NCBI GenBank assembly: GCA_022760475.1
Contig: JALEFZ010000059.1
Coordinates: 185,694-249,693, forward strand
Direction: 5' to 3'
Source of the DNA: Bacteroidia bacterium
GTDB taxonomy: Bacteria > Bacteroidota > Bacteroidia > J057
DNA length: 64,000 nucleotides
Below, in pieces: positions 51,827-62,038 of the stretch. The first letter of the stretch is position 1. Every line of letters starts with the position of its first letter. The notes below the pieces were generated by a model. That model did no database searches and had not been told where the DNA came from. It worked only from the letters and a program-made list of their open reading frames with translations. Position numbers and translations under genes: made by a program.

Positions 51827-53053
51827 TTATGGGCAGTTTAGGTAGAAACGCATGCTCTTAGGCGCATTCTTGGTAGAACCAGTGTAGTAATCGGTCCAGC
51901 AAGTATCGTCTCTTCTACAAGTTGCAGTACCCATTCCTGTGGTATTTTTACCCAATTCTTCGATGGTCAACTCAGGACCAACGTTGAACTTGAGCCAGCT
52001 TGGCCACCAGCTAACAGAGCTACTAGGGTCAACTTCGATTTCAAACAATTTTAGCTTGAACTTCGCAGGTACTCCACCATCTTCTTCCATGAAGGTAAGA
52101 GACAGGTTTTTACCTGGATCATCATTGTCCCATCTGTTGATGATGTACTTGTCAAGAACAAACCAGTCTCCGGGATCAAACTGATTACGCTTACCGGTGA
52201 AGTGGAATTCTTCCATGATGTAACCTTCGCTTACACTCGAAGTTACAACTGTTCCTCCCCTTACAGAACAGAAAAACTCAGGCTTACCAGCAATCCAGGA
52301 CTCAACTGAGCCCAGGTCAGGACAGTTTACCTGCCATAGCTCTACTCTCTGACCAGCTGAGAAGCTTCTTGCCTTGGGAGAAGATGCTTCTCCAGGCAGG
52401 TTCAACATTCCGTCTTTAACCTCACCATTGGCATAAACCCTTTCATTCTCACCGATTGCAAGAACAGGAAAGTCAGGTGCAGCCTCGATAGGAAGCAGGA
52501 TTTCTTCCATTCCCTGCTTGTATCCTTTCAAGTGAGTAACACCACCTTTTTCACCACCATCAAGTGGACGGGTTACAACAGGAATGAATTCTTCCTCAGC
52601 ATTCCACTTTTCGATGTTCACAGGAACACTCAATGTAAGAAGTGGATTCTCTTTCAGGATGTTAGAAACTTCTGTAGCAGCTTCTTTGGCAGAAAGATTG
52701 TGAACCTCCGCAAAGGAAGCGTCAAGTTTCTGACGTAGGGTCTGACCATCAGAAAACTGGTGCTTGATGATTTGAGACATCAATACATCATAGTCTCCAT
52801 CAAACTGGATAGAAGCGATGTCTTTCACCAAAACCCTGAATTCAGCGTTTTCCATGATTGGAACAATTGCTCTGGTCACCTGCTCGAACTGGATCTCGAT
52901 TCCTTCGAGATTAGGAAGATTCCCGTCGATTTGGTTCGTGGTCTTGGCTGGAGCAAGATCCTGCTCCAAGGTAGTTTGACACCCATAGAAGATGGATACC
53001 AGGATAGCTATTACAGCTACGATTCGAAAATTTTTAGACTTTAAAAGTAACAT
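51827..53053 (-). CDS. Large lipoprotein of unknown function
   Basis: 408 aa. N-terminal hydrophobic stretch with lipobox FYGC (Cys25). A helical N-terminal region (to about 155) is followed by beta-rich segments VPVNIEKWNAEEEFIPVV and APDFPVLAIGENERVYANG that faintly recall DUF3103-type lipoproteins, an uncertain match from memory. The C-terminal half contains KYIINRWDNDDPGKNLSLTF and ends CRRDDTCWTDYYTGSTKNAP…FYLNCP with several cysteines, suggesting disulfides outside the cytoplasm. No activity can be inferred. Confidence 0.6.
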   Translation of the reverse strand: MLLLKSKNFRIVAVIAILVSIFYGCQTTLEQDLAPAKTTNQIDGNLPNLEGIEIQFEQVTRAIVPIMENAEFRVLVKDIASIQFDGDYDVLMSQIIKHQFSDGQTLRQKLDASFAEVHNLSAKEAATEVSNILKENPLLTLSVPVNIEKWNAEEEFIPVVTRPLDGGEKGGVTHLKGYKQGMEEILLPIEAAPDFPVLAIGENERVYANGEVKDGMLNLPGEASSPKARSFSAGQRVELWQVNCPDLGSVESWIAGKPEFFCSVRGGTVVTSSVSEGYIMEEFHFTGKRNQFDPGDWFVLDKYIINRWDNDDPGKNLSLTFMEEDGGVPAKFKLKLFEIEVDPSSSVSWWPSWLKFNVGPELTIEELGKNTTGMGTATCRRDDTCWTDYYTGSTKNAPKSMRFYLNCP

Positions 53054-53689
53054 TTGTAAATAGTGTTTTTGGTTGTTTCACGAGAGTTTGTTCTCATTTA
53101 GGCAAGTGCTTTCATGGATTGTATTTCATCTGGCACTGGCTTCCTAAAAATGCCAATCGTAAAAACCATTAGTTGTGCCGAAATTTTCACAAGGCAGCTT
53201 CCGGCTTTTCTGGTTGCGCAACGTATAATGAAGTCGGAGGCCTAAATACTTTTCTTGAAGAAAGAGGAAAAAAAGTGTATTTCAACTCTTAAATATTCAT
53301 CCTTTTCAGGCAATCCTTAACAACATCCTGCGGGTGAAACAATCAAAAACCATAAATATAAGCACCTAATAAACAGACAATTAAAAGATACCCCTACGAC
53401 TACTGAGCTTTTGCAATTTTCCAAAGATCTATTTTTAAGAAAAAAACAGGAAACATCAGCGAGCCCCCTAAGGTGAGTCTGAAACAAACCATTGCTTTTA
53501 AGAGAAAATTTAATATTCCGTGATCATTTCAGAATATTTTTTGTTAGTCGTATAAGAATTTGGATTTTCTGTATGTTTAGGAGGCCTAACTATAAAGCTC
53601 TTCTTTCTTTGGAAAGAAAAACCAAGCATGAAGCGAAAACCCTCAAACTGATCTCAGGCCAGCATCCAACACTAACAAATACCCTGCTC
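53054..53689. other. Long intergenic region before the prenyltransferase gene
   Basis: About 640 bp. The left part should hold the promoter of the lipoprotein at 51827. The frame of the prenyltransferase stays open back to 53492, but the added sequence (rich in Phe, Ile, Arg) is unlike the family, so I leave it non-coding. A short string near 53190 (aaggcagcttccggctt) can form a weak hairpin. Nothing else recognisable. Confidence 0.45.
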
Positions 53690-54571
53690 ATGTTCCAGGA
53701 TTTCAAGGCATTTTTTCGGATATCGCGACCTACCAATGTTGTCATGTCCTTCCTTGCCTTTGGTTTGTCCTGCTACCTGGCCACCAACTCCATAAATTTC
53801 CTGCTTGATTCTGCATTCTGGGGGACGGCACTGACCATCACCGTAATAGCTGCTTCAGGCTACTGGATCAATGACGTCTATGATTTCAGGATCGACCGAA
53901 TAAATAAGCCGGAAAAAGCTGTTGTCAATGCTATCTTATCTGTAAAAAAAGTCCTTACGGTTTACTTCATCGCCAATATGTTGGTGCTTGCTTTTTCGTT
54001 TCTATTCTTGGGAATTTATCATGAAAAGCCCAACATCACCTTCATCAATTTTGTATCGGTTTTCTGTCTATTCATATATGCCTCCTACCTCAAAAGGATG
54101 GGAGTCATTGGCAACCTGTTGATCTCATTTATGATAGCCTTGGTACTTATCCTGGCCTATTACCTCACGGGGCAAATCAATATGGCGTTGGTCTGGGCAA
54201 TCGTTTTTTCCTTTGAAATTACATTGATCCGAGAAGTGACCAAGGATGTTCAGGACATCAAAGGAGACCTTGCCTTCCAGGTCAGGACATTGATCATACA
54301 GGTGGGCATGAAGCGAACCAAGCAATTTTTGACCCTTCTTTATTCGCTATTCATCCTTTCGACCTGGTTGCCGTTTTTCTACTATTATTTTGTGTATGAC
54401 CTTCAGAAGTGGACTTACCTGGGACTCTCTATTCTTTTGGTTCAATTGCCTGCTGTCTGGATCATGCGAATGATGTTGAAGGAAGAGGTACCCGAGGACT
54501 TTGGAAAGCAGTCCAGCTTGTTGAAATATGTGATGCTTACGGGCATGGGGACTTTGTTTTTTATGGGTTGA
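53690..54571 (+). CDS. UbiA-family prenyltransferase (geranylgeranylglycerol-phosphate synthase-like)
   Basis: 293 aa from ATG 53690; homologues start just before ISRPTN. Inner-membrane enzyme with about nine TM helices. The two Asp-rich motifs that bind the prenyl diphosphate and Mg2+ are present: NDVYDFRIDRINKP (motif 1) and EVTKDVQDIKGD (motif 2). Bacteroidota proteins like this are often named geranylgeranylglycerol-phosphate geranylgeranyltransferase; menaquinone (MenA) or haem-type UbiA are alternatives, less likely by the motif details. Acceptor substrate not certain. Transcribed alone. Confidence 0.82.
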   Translation: MFQDFKAFFRISRPTNVVMSFLAFGLSCYLATNSINFLLDSAFWGTALTITVIAASGYWINDVYDFRIDRINKPEKAVVNAILSVKKVLTVYFIANMLVLAFSFLFLGIYHEKPNITFINFVSVFCLFIYASYLKRMGVIGNLLISFMIALVLILAYYLTGQINMALVWAIVFSFEITLIREVTKDVQDIKGDLAFQVRTLIIQVGMKRTKQFLTLLYSLFILSTWLPFFYYYFVYDLQKWTYLGLSILLVQLPAVWIMRMMLKEEVPEDFGKQSSLLKYVMLTGMGTLFFMG

Positions 54572-54784
54572 ATGGTTGGGGATGATATATGATCTTAAGA
54601 CTGACTTAGACTACTTTTTTAGTATCTAATATTAGAAAATCTAATTTAGCCACAACCTTTCCCAATATTTTACGAACAATGAGACACCGCCCTATCCTTT
54701 TTAGCAAAGCCCTCCCAAAAGGATAATCCCACTATCCATTGCTAACAATAATTGGTAATTTCATTTGCCAAGCTGAAAACTCAT

Positions 54785-56131
54785 ATGGCTTCAACTACAC
54801 TAGACTACCTCTACAATAGTCCCTCATCTCTTGCTCAAGGGCCTGATGGCGAACAACTTCTACTCTCCAAATTCAGTGAGGTAGAACGTGGGTCTTCGTC
54901 CTGCTTTTTTTGGGGACGGCTTCATAATCCCTATGTACTTTCTCGTTGTCTCATCACCCTGAGTAAGACCGTGCAATCCAGCTTTAGTTTGTCTCCTTTT
55001 GAGATAGCCCTGCTCAAAGATCCCATCGTCACCGCTGGCAACAACCGCATTCGTTTCGAAGCATTTTCGCATTGCGCGGGCGTCTATGGACGGGTAGATG
55101 TGCTAGAAGGAGGTCAGGATGGCGAATTCCTTGAGAATGGCACCACCAATGTGGATTTCAATCCGCCCCTCATCGCAGAACTTAGCCGTATCAAACAAAA
55201 CGACGAGCTCATGCTCTCTGTCGGCAAAAAAGAAGTCGGTTTTCATAAGGATGGCAAATCCATCATTGAACGCAAAGTACCCCTCCCTAGCAAATGGATC
55301 AAGGGACTTACTACTGTTCAACATTATTTTTCAGAAACTGAAACTGAATTGCGCCTAAGCAGGATTCAGGCCTTGCAGCTCTTTCAGAGCCTGCCAAAAG
55401 GCAGCGTAAAAGTAGACTACTACCTCATCAAAAGAGGGAACAAGTATTCCTTCTCCCAATTGAAATCAAGCAACGCCATCACCATCGGCGGGGTGCATCG
55501 CCTAAAATTGATCAAGCCCCTGATTTCATTGGTAAAGAGCCTTCACATTTACCCCCACCCCAATAATCAGTCGATCAGTTTTATCCTGAAATTTGACCAG
55601 ATCAATTTTATATTTTCTCTGTCCAGAGATTCCTGGAGAGGCTTTTCGGGAGAGGGAGCAGTCCTCGAAGAACTGCTTGAAGACATTCCTGATAAACTCA
55701 TCCAGGCATTTGACAACTACACATTTACCAATCAAGTATTCAACCCTACCCTACTTTCCATAGAAGAAGATATCGAGTTGAAAAAAGTAGACAAATTGGC
55801 TACCAAACTCGCCGCTATGGGATTACTCGGCTTTGACCTCGAGGATAATGGATTTTTCTATCGCCGCTTACCCTTCAAACTCAAACGTATCCTTTCCCTG
55901 AACCCTCGCCTTAAGAATGCGGATAAGTTATTGGCCGAAGGAAAGGTTAAAATTGTATCCAGGACTGATAACAAGGTGGAGGCCAGGGTTGAAGGTTCAG
56001 GTGTCTGGCATTATGTATTACTAGAAGGTGAAAACTCCCGATGCACCTGCATGTGGTTCAGCCGAAATCAGGGTGAAAGGGGCATTTGTAAACACATTTT
56101 GGCGGTTAAAAAGATGGTACAGCATGCTTAA
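54785..56131 (+). CDS. SWIM zinc-finger protein
   Basis: 448 aa from ATG 54785 (the frame also has a TTG at 54752). The C-terminus has a SWIM motif CxC-x12-CxH: Cys420, Cys422, Cys435, His437 in CTCMWFSRNQGERGICKHIL, a zinc site for DNA or protein binding. The N-terminal 400 residues have no known fold: FFWGRLHNPYVLSRCLITLS, IRFEAFSHCAGVYGRVDVL, KVDYYLIKRGNKYSF. Such SWIM proteins occur with MoxR ATPase, VWA and DUF5682 proteins in bacterial gene sets; here only the large repeat protein follows. The two genes overlap by 8 bp, indicating a coupled pair. Confidence 0.82.
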   Translation: MASTTLDYLYNSPSSLAQGPDGEQLLLSKFSEVERGSSSCFFWGRLHNPYVLSRCLITLSKTVQSSFSLSPFEIALLKDPIVTAGNNRIRFEAFSHCAGVYGRVDVLEGGQDGEFLENGTTNVDFNPPLIAELSRIKQNDELMLSVGKKEVGFHKDGKSIIERKVPLPSKWIKGLTTVQHYFSETETELRLSRIQALQLFQSLPKGSVKVDYYLIKRGNKYSFSQLKSSNAITIGGVHRLKLIKPLISLVKSLHIYPHPNNQSISFILKFDQINFIFSLSRDSWRGFSGEGAVLEELLEDIPDKLIQAFDNYTFTNQVFNPTLLSIEEDIELKKVDKLATKLAAMGLLGFDLEDNGFFYRRLPFKLKRILSLNPRLKNADKLLAEGKVKIVSRTDNKVEARVEGSGVWHYVLLEGENSRCTCMWFSRNQGERGICKHILAVKKMVQHA

Positions 56132-59081
56132 GGAACAAAAAGATGCGCTTATCGATCAGTTTTTGGTGCTGATTCATTATTCAAAACAAGTAATTCCCTT
56201 CCTCAAAAACCTGGATAACAAGGAAAAGAAGGCCTTGGTACCCACCATCAAAAAACTGGGCAGGTTTCACAATTCATGGGACCAAAAAGCCAAGACAAAA
56301 ATTCTGGATAGCCTGCCAAGGATCATAGCCGCCCATGGAGAGGGTCGTAAATCCAGGATCATTGAGGCGGGTTTCATTTGCTGTACGCTTAAGGATTACC
56401 AACGGCTGGACTGGAGTGCCTCCAATCATGTCATAGACGGGAAATACGAGGAAAAAATCCTGAGTTGGTATGTTCCTTCCTGGTTCAGCGAACTAATCAA
56501 TGAGGACCCACCTTGGCGATTAGATTACCTTAAGATCATCGAATGGACGGAAATGGACATCCTCCAACCATCAGATGCTTTGATTGCCCAGAAGTTGGTG
56601 GGAATCCTTACTGAGCGAAATCATGGTTTCTCCAAGGAGCCATGGGCATACAAATTGAATGTCCTGGAGACCTATCCACAAACCCTTGAGGATCATATTT
56701 GGAAAGTCTTTGAGCATCCCACCTCCATCAACCTGGGGTATTATGCAGCCGATTCTGAAACCAACCGCTGGCATCAGGCCTTTCACCAATTGGTAGACGA
56801 AGGAAAGCTGCCAAGAGAGCGGGTTATGAAAGGCTGCCTTGCTGCTCAAAGCCGGGACCTTGACAGAAATCTGTCCATTTGGTTCATGAACTTGTTCAAT
56901 AGCTTCGAGCCGAAGGAAGAAGAATTGCTGATCTTGCAGGAGGAATTCTTCATTGCCTTAAACTCCCCATATTCCAAGGTTATTAACGATATCTTGAAGA
57001 TTTTCAAAGGTCTGGTAAAAAAATCGGCATTTGATCATCGCCAATTTATCCAGCAAGCCCCGGAATTGCTTACATCAGAAACCAAATCCATTGTCACCAG
57101 TAGCTTAATGATACTTGATAAACTAGGGCGTAAATGGAAAGATTTAAAAGGAGAAGTATGCCTCTTGGCTACTGAGGCTTACATCCATCAGGATAAGAAT
57201 ATTCAGGTTAGGGTGTCTAAATTAGTCAAAAAGTATGGAGCAATTGAAAGCGATGAGCTTAAATTAAAAATTTTGGAATATGCCCCCTTTCTCTTTTATG
57301 AAGCAAAGGAACTCGTTGGTCAATGGCTGGATCCAGAGGAGGAGGAAGAGATGGATGATTTTCTTTTGGAAGAATATAATGTCCTGGAAGAGGGAAATAA
57401 ATTAGCCGAATATGAAAACTTTGACGACATCCTTTTCTTTCTCAATCAATCTCTCGATAGGAATGAATTGATTGACCTGGAACTTGCCTTATCCTACCTT
57501 CCGAAACTCCATAGACTTTTAGAACCTCAGTTGGTCAATCGCCTGGAACCCTTCCTTAAGCGAGCCCTGGATAGTTTTGGAAGAAAAGAATCATGGAGTG
57601 TCAACAGGGGCGATATGGAATTCGATTATTATAGATACCTAAATGATTATGGAAAAAAATTGATGAATGATTTTCCTGCCCAAATGGAAAATTACAGGGA
57701 TTACAGGAGGTTAAAACGAGAAAAATTCAAGGAAGAACATTGGAACAAGGACTTTTACCTACCAAGATTAAAACCTATCGATGGGCACAAACCCAAGGCC
57801 AACCTTTATTTCATCTTCTGGAAACTGATGATGAAATCCAAAAATATTCTTGAATCTGGGCATCAGCTAGAATTGTTGTCCAAACCTACCCATAGACCTT
57901 GTTGGATAGATCCAAAAATTTTCATTAAAAGGATCAAAAATTATGAGGCAAACAGGTTCAACATTGACTTTTATGACCTTCAGTTGGCCTTCTTGAGGCT
58001 TGCGCCTGAGAGCAACGCTAAAATCACAGAAGCAGATCTGGCCCAAATTCAGAAAGGGGAACTGGGAGATATGCTGAACTACCATTTGGGATATGCCTCA
58101 CTCCCCCAAGCGGCGAGGGCGAACCTTCAGCTTTGGTTGCCCTTGATTCTCATAAGGAATGAAAAAAAGGAGTTAGAGGAGATCGCCCCTTTGCTAGAAT
58201 TGGAAAAACTTGAAAAAATCAAGCCCTTGCATTGGGAGGCAAAAGCAACTCGGAAACGGGAAAGGCAGTTTAACTATACCTCCAGGAAAATGGAGGATTC
58301 GGGAGATTTTTATATAGAGCGAAAACTTGTTTTCCAAGCGGATAAAAGCTTATTGATCAAATCCAATATCAGCCCATTTATTAAACAGGCAAAGAAATTT
58401 CTTGGAATGAATACGGAAAGCAGGAGTTCTATTTTGGGATATGTTACTTATCTGGAAGATGTGAATTCCTACTTTGAACCAAACTCCTTCGATACGGAAA
58501 GATTCCTGTATTTCTTTCCTTCTTATCCTGAGCACATGGTTCGATTGATTATCAAAAAGAACCTTGTTTACTCACAATACTCAGGTGAAGTAGATGCCAG
58601 AAATATTGCAAGTGGCCTGAGGGTTCTTAATGAGACATGGCATCGAGGAAATTATGGTGAAGAAGTCTTTGTCCTGCTAGCTGGTTCATTTTTACATAAA
58701 AAGAAGATCTGCAAGGAATTGGCATTGGAAACGTGGATCAAGGCTGTTTCTTTGGGTAAAATGGACTCTGTACGTTTGGGAAGAACCCTTGGCAAGATGG
58801 AATCAGTAGAATTTGCTCCCCTAAAACGATTTACTGACATCATATTTGGGGGAATGTTGGATGTATCTTCGCTTCACAAAAAAGCCCTTTTTGAGCTTTT
58901 GAATGCGATGATTCCCTTACTGCCTGATCAAGCCATTAAGAATACCAAAAAACTGTTAGATGCCTATTTTGAATTAAAGCAGGAGCTTAAAGTTCAAGAG
59001 CTAGATAAAACCGTCATTGTTAAATTGGAATGCTGGAAAGAAGTTTCCTCCCTTAAAAGCCTGATTAATAAGAATCTTTAG
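56124..59081 (+). CDS. Large helical-repeat protein (DUF6493-like) coupled to the SWIM protein
   Basis: About 985 aa from ATG 56124, whose codons overlap the stop of the SWIM gene (atgcttaa); an upstream frame start would sit inside that gene. Nearly all helical with HEAT-like hydrophobic spacing, e.g. EILLILQEEFFI-type and VRVSKLVKKYGAIESDELKL segments. The central region is acidic (LDPEEEEEMDDFLLEEYN). It agrees with my memory of DUF6493 proteins that stand beside SWIM genes in Bacteroidota; there is no catalytic motif. It probably is a scaffold that works with the SWIM protein. Confidence 0.7.
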   Translation: MLKEQKDALIDQFLVLIHYSKQVIPFLKNLDNKEKKALVPTIKKLGRFHNSWDQKAKTKILDSLPRIIAAHGEGRKSRIIEAGFICCTLKDYQRLDWSASNHVIDGKYEEKILSWYVPSWFSELINEDPPWRLDYLKIIEWTEMDILQPSDALIAQKLVGILTERNHGFSKEPWAYKLNVLETYPQTLEDHIWKVFEHPTSINLGYYAADSETNRWHQAFHQLVDEGKLPRERVMKGCLAAQSRDLDRNLSIWFMNLFNSFEPKEEELLILQEEFFIALNSPYSKVINDILKIFKGLVKKSAFDHRQFIQQAPELLTSETKSIVTSSLMILDKLGRKWKDLKGEVCLLATEAYIHQDKNIQVRVSKLVKKYGAIESDELKLKILEYAPFLFYEAKELVGQWLDPEEEEEMDDFLLEEYNVLEEGNKLAEYENFDDILFFLNQSLDRNELIDLELALSYLPKLHRLLEPQLVNRLEPFLKRALDSFGRKESWSVNRGDMEFDYYRYLNDYGKKLMNDFPAQMENYRDYRRLKREKFKEEHWNKDFYLPRLKPIDGHKPKANLYFIFWKLMMKSKNILESGHQLELLSKPTHRPCWIDPKIFIKRIKNYEANRFNIDFYDLQLAFLRLAPESNAKITEADLAQIQKGELGDMLNYHLGYASLPQAARANLQLWLPLILIRNEKKELEEIAPLLELEKLEKIKPLHWEAKATRKRERQFNYTSRKMEDSGDFYIERKLVFQADKSLLIKSNISPFIKQAKKFLGMNTESRSSILGYVTYLEDVNSYFEPNSFDTERFLYFFPSYPEHMVRLIIKKNLVYSQYSGEVDARNIASGLRVLNETWHRGNYGEEVFVLLAGSFLHKKKICKELALETWIKAVSLGKMDSVRLGRTLGKMESVEFAPLKRFTDIIFGGMLDVSSLHKKALFELLNAMIPLLPDQAIKNTKKLLDAYFELKQELKVQELDKTVIVKLECWKEVSSLKSLINKNL

Positions 59082-59233
59082 ATAAGACTAAGACAACATA
59101 TGTAAAAATAGAAATCTTGGCTCTCTGATTTTCAGTGAGCTAGTGAATTTTGCCATCTTCCCTGATTAGATCGATCTTCTTTGCAATTCCCTTGCAAACT
59201 TCCTAGTTTTCGATTAACGCAAAAATTCCGTTT

Positions 59234-61681
59234 ATGAAAAGAACCATATATGCTGTTTGTGGACTGCTCCTCTCGGTAGTCCTGATCATTCCGCAAAGTG
59301 TATTTGCACAAGATAAAGGAGCATCCAAGGACACCGCAAAAACAAAACCTCCTTTCAAAGCTTATTCCAAGGTGATCACCTCAGAAGCCGAGAGCGATGA
59401 AGGGCTTTTTAAAGTTCACCAAATTGACTCCAAACTATACTTTGAAGTCCCTGACAGCTTGCTGGGGAGAGATATGTTGTTGGTAAGTCGAATCGCTCAA
59501 ACTCCGACCAACTATAGTGGATTTCTAAGTGGAGGTGCCAAGGTTCATGAGCAGGTGGTTCGCTGGGAAAAAAAGCACAAACAGCTTTTACTTCGAATCG
59601 TTTCCTTCAATTCCGTAGCGGCAGACTCTTTGCCTATCTATAAAGCTGTCCAAAACAGCAATTACCATCCCATCATTGCTGCATTTAAAATTGAAACTGT
59701 AAGCCCTGATTCCAATGCATGGGTCATTGAGGTCTCGAAGATGTTTACCTCAGATGTGAGAGCGATTGGCCCTGTCCCAGACAGGCTCAGGAAAGCATAT
59801 CAAGTCAAAAACCTGGACTCGAAGCGCAGCTTTGTAGAAAAGGTAAGCTCCTACCCCATCAATGTAGAAGTCAAACATAGCTTGACTTATAATGCTGGAA
59901 AAGCACCTGCCCAAAGCAGTACAGGAACCATGTCTTTCCTTATGAATCAATCCATGGTCCTTCTTCCCAAAGAAACCATGACACCTAGAATTTATGACCC
60001 AAGGGTAGGATGGTTTACGACCTCTCAGATTGATTTTGGATCTGAAGCCCTCAAAGCAGATCGTAAAACCTACATCAGGAGGTGGAGGCTTGAACCCAAG
60101 GATCCTGAGGCCTATATGAGAGGCGAATTGGTAGAGCCCAAAAAGCCGATTGTATACTACCTTGACCCAGCCACCCCGGAGAAGTGGCGTCCTTGGTTCA
60201 AAAAGGGAGTAGAAGATTGGCAGCCTTGTTTTGAAGCAGCAGGATTTAAGAATGCCATCATTTGTAAATACCCGCCAACTCCAGAAGAAGATCCAGAATT
60301 CAGCCCGGAGGACGCCAGGTATTCGGTGATCAGGTATGTGGCCAACCTCACTAGAAACGCCATGGGACCTTCGGTTTCAGATCCCAGGAGTGGTGAGATC
60401 CTTGAAAGTGATATCATGTGGTTCCATAACCATATTCGCTCTTACAGGAACCGTTACCTGATTGAAACAGCTGCTGCAAACCCACGCGCCAGGACACTTA
60501 AACTGCCAGAGGAAGACATTGGAGAGATGATCAGAGCGGTAATTGCCCATGAGGTTGGTCATACACTTGGCTTCCCACACAACTTTAAATCATCGGCCGC
60601 ATACCCTATTGACTCCCTACGAAATGGTCCATTTACGCATAAAAACGGGATTTCGCCTTCCATTATGGACTATGCAAGGGTTAACTATGTGGCACAACCC
60701 GGGGATGAAGGAATCAGATTCATCCGCAAGGTAGGACCTTATGATGCTTATGCGGTAAACTGGGGCTACCGTTGGTATCCCGATGTTGAGAATCCTGAGC
60801 AGGAAATAGAGACGCTCCAAAAAGTGATCATGGAAAAGGCAGGTGATCCTGTCTATGAATTTGGAGGATTTTCCTTCTCTGATCCCAGGTACAACCGCGA
60901 ATCATTGGGAGACAACATGGTGGAAGCCTCCAGGCTTGGGCTTGCCAACCTCAAAAAGGTAGCGCCCAATTTGAAGAAGTGGACAACAGGAGAAAATCAG
61001 TCATACGAAGATTTGGCTGAGGTTTACCGGGAATTTGCAGGACAATGGAATAGATATATTTCGCATGTGGTAGCGGTAATTGGTGGGGTAAAACAAGATT
61101 TCAAATATTCTAACCAGGAAGGGCCTATTTTCACACCTGTAGATCCAGATTGGCAAAGAGATGCGATGAAATTTATAATCAAGGATGTCTTCATTACTCC
61201 GGAATGGTTGGTCAATCCTGAGATAACCTCCTATATCCGAGGTGAAGGATCTGTAGAGATGGTCAGGAGTATGCAGGGGAGGGCTTTAAGATCGCTTTTG
61301 GCGGATAGCCGTCTGAATCGCATGATGGAAACGACGGCACAGCTTTCTGGAGAAGACAGTTACACCATTCAGGAGATGATGAGAGATCTAAGGCTGGGAA
61401 TTTTTGCCGAGGTATACCCTCAGGGCCAAAGAGGTTATATGACTTTCCCATTGTCCTTCCCGGACATTAATCGCAGAAACCTGCAATTTGAACTCATCAA
61501 TGGGCTAAGAACCAAGGTAAAGGCAGGCTATAAGAAACCATCTGACATTTCGTCGGCGGCTTTGGGGGAGTTGGAAACTTTGGAGAAGGATTTGAAGAAG
61601 AAAGTCAAACAGACCAAAGACGTTGATCAAGGGAAGCATTGGAAGATGTGCCTGGAATTGGTTTCCCGGGAAATTGATTGA
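59234..61681 (+). CDS. Secreted zinc metalloprotease (DUF5117/DUF5118 family)
   Basis: 815 aa. Signal peptide 1-26 (…IPQSVFAQ). The N-terminal DUF5118/5117-type part (about 40-300) has beta-rich sequence (VPDSLLGRDMLLVSRIAQTP, SGFLSGGAKVHEQVVRWEK). The catalytic motif is His439-Glu440-x2-His443-x2-Gly446-x2-His449 in AHEVGHTLGFPHNF, a metzincin HExxHxxGxxH, followed by SIMDYARVNYVAQPGDEG, with the Met-turn in SIMDYARV. Then QRDAMKFIIKDVFITPEWL and a helical end. Such large proteases are common in Bacteroidota; the substrate is not known. Transcribed alone. Confidence 0.9.
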   Translation: MKRTIYAVCGLLLSVVLIIPQSVFAQDKGASKDTAKTKPPFKAYSKVITSEAESDEGLFKVHQIDSKLYFEVPDSLLGRDMLLVSRIAQTPTNYSGFLSGGAKVHEQVVRWEKKHKQLLLRIVSFNSVAADSLPIYKAVQNSNYHPIIAAFKIETVSPDSNAWVIEVSKMFTSDVRAIGPVPDRLRKAYQVKNLDSKRSFVEKVSSYPINVEVKHSLTYNAGKAPAQSSTGTMSFLMNQSMVLLPKETMTPRIYDPRVGWFTTSQIDFGSEALKADRKTYIRRWRLEPKDPEAYMRGELVEPKKPIVYYLDPATPEKWRPWFKKGVEDWQPCFEAAGFKNAIICKYPPTPEEDPEFSPEDARYSVIRYVANLTRNAMGPSVSDPRSGEILESDIMWFHNHIRSYRNRYLIETAAANPRARTLKLPEEDIGEMIRAVIAHEVGHTLGFPHNFKSSAAYPIDSLRNGPFTHKNGISPSIMDYARVNYVAQPGDEGIRFIRKVGPYDAYAVNWGYRWYPDVENPEQEIETLQKVIMEKAGDPVYEFGGFSFSDPRYNRESLGDNMVEASRLGLANLKKVAPNLKKWTTGENQSYEDLAEVYREFAGQWNRYISHVVAVIGGVKQDFKYSNQEGPIFTPVDPDWQRDAMKFIIKDVFITPEWLVNPEITSYIRGEGSVEMVRSMQGRALRSLLADSRLNRMMETTAQLSGEDSYTIQEMMRDLRLGIFAEVYPQGQRGYMTFPLSFPDINRRNLQFELINGLRTKVKAGYKKPSDISSAALGELETLEKDLKKKVKQTKDVDQGKHWKMCLELVSREID

Positions 61682-61718
61682 TTTTGTTGGACTGGTTTTA
61701 AGCTGGGTTGAAAACTAG

Positions 61719-61746
61719 CCCTGTCAGGGTTATAACCCTGACAGGG
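61719..61746. repeat. Interspersed palindromic repeat, copy B
   Basis: A perfect 28-bp palindrome with the same core as 16137-16178: ccctgtcagggttataaccc then tgacaggg, i.e. the inner halves are inverted relative to copies A and C (gtc and gac exchanged). It is 38 bp after the metalloprotease stop. Confidence 0.9.
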
Positions 61747-62010
61747 TTGTACAAAAATATTCTACAAATATCTCTTCAGAACTTAAACATTTGATAAGAG
61801 ATTGATTTAGTCAGGCAAATTATGTGGTAAAACCACCCTTAAGCTGTCCTGCCTTAGCTAACAGCTTCATCATAGGCTATATAAATCAACTTTTGGCAAG
61901 GAAAAGCAGTATAAAAATACTTCAATGATTTAAACCCATTTTCGAACTATGTGGGCTTTACATCCTAATTAAGAGCTTTGTTATAGGTAAAACTCTTTGC
62001 TCCCACTACA

Positions 62011-62038
62011 CCCTGACAGGGTTATAACCCTGTCAGGG
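62011..62038. repeat. Interspersed palindromic repeat, copy C
   Basis: A perfect 28-bp palindrome, same order as copy A (ccctgacagggttataaccc then tgtcaggg). It lies 32 bp from the aroB stop (minus), so copies B and C sit at the 3' ends of two convergent genes. Confidence 0.9.

Noticed and set aside
53492..53689. N-terminal extension of the prenyltransferase
   Set aside because: The first 66 residues would place a basic, Phe-rich segment before the first helix; homologues start near ISRPTN and an ATG is present at 53690.
16137..62038. Palindromic repeats as CRISPR repeats
   Set aside because: Copies are far apart, each is symmetric, there is no regular spacer array and no cas gene.
61719..62038. 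Mobile element bounded by palindrome copies B and C
   Set aside because: The two copies are themselves symmetric and differ in half order; the flanked 264 bp has no transposase, inverted ends or visible target duplication.
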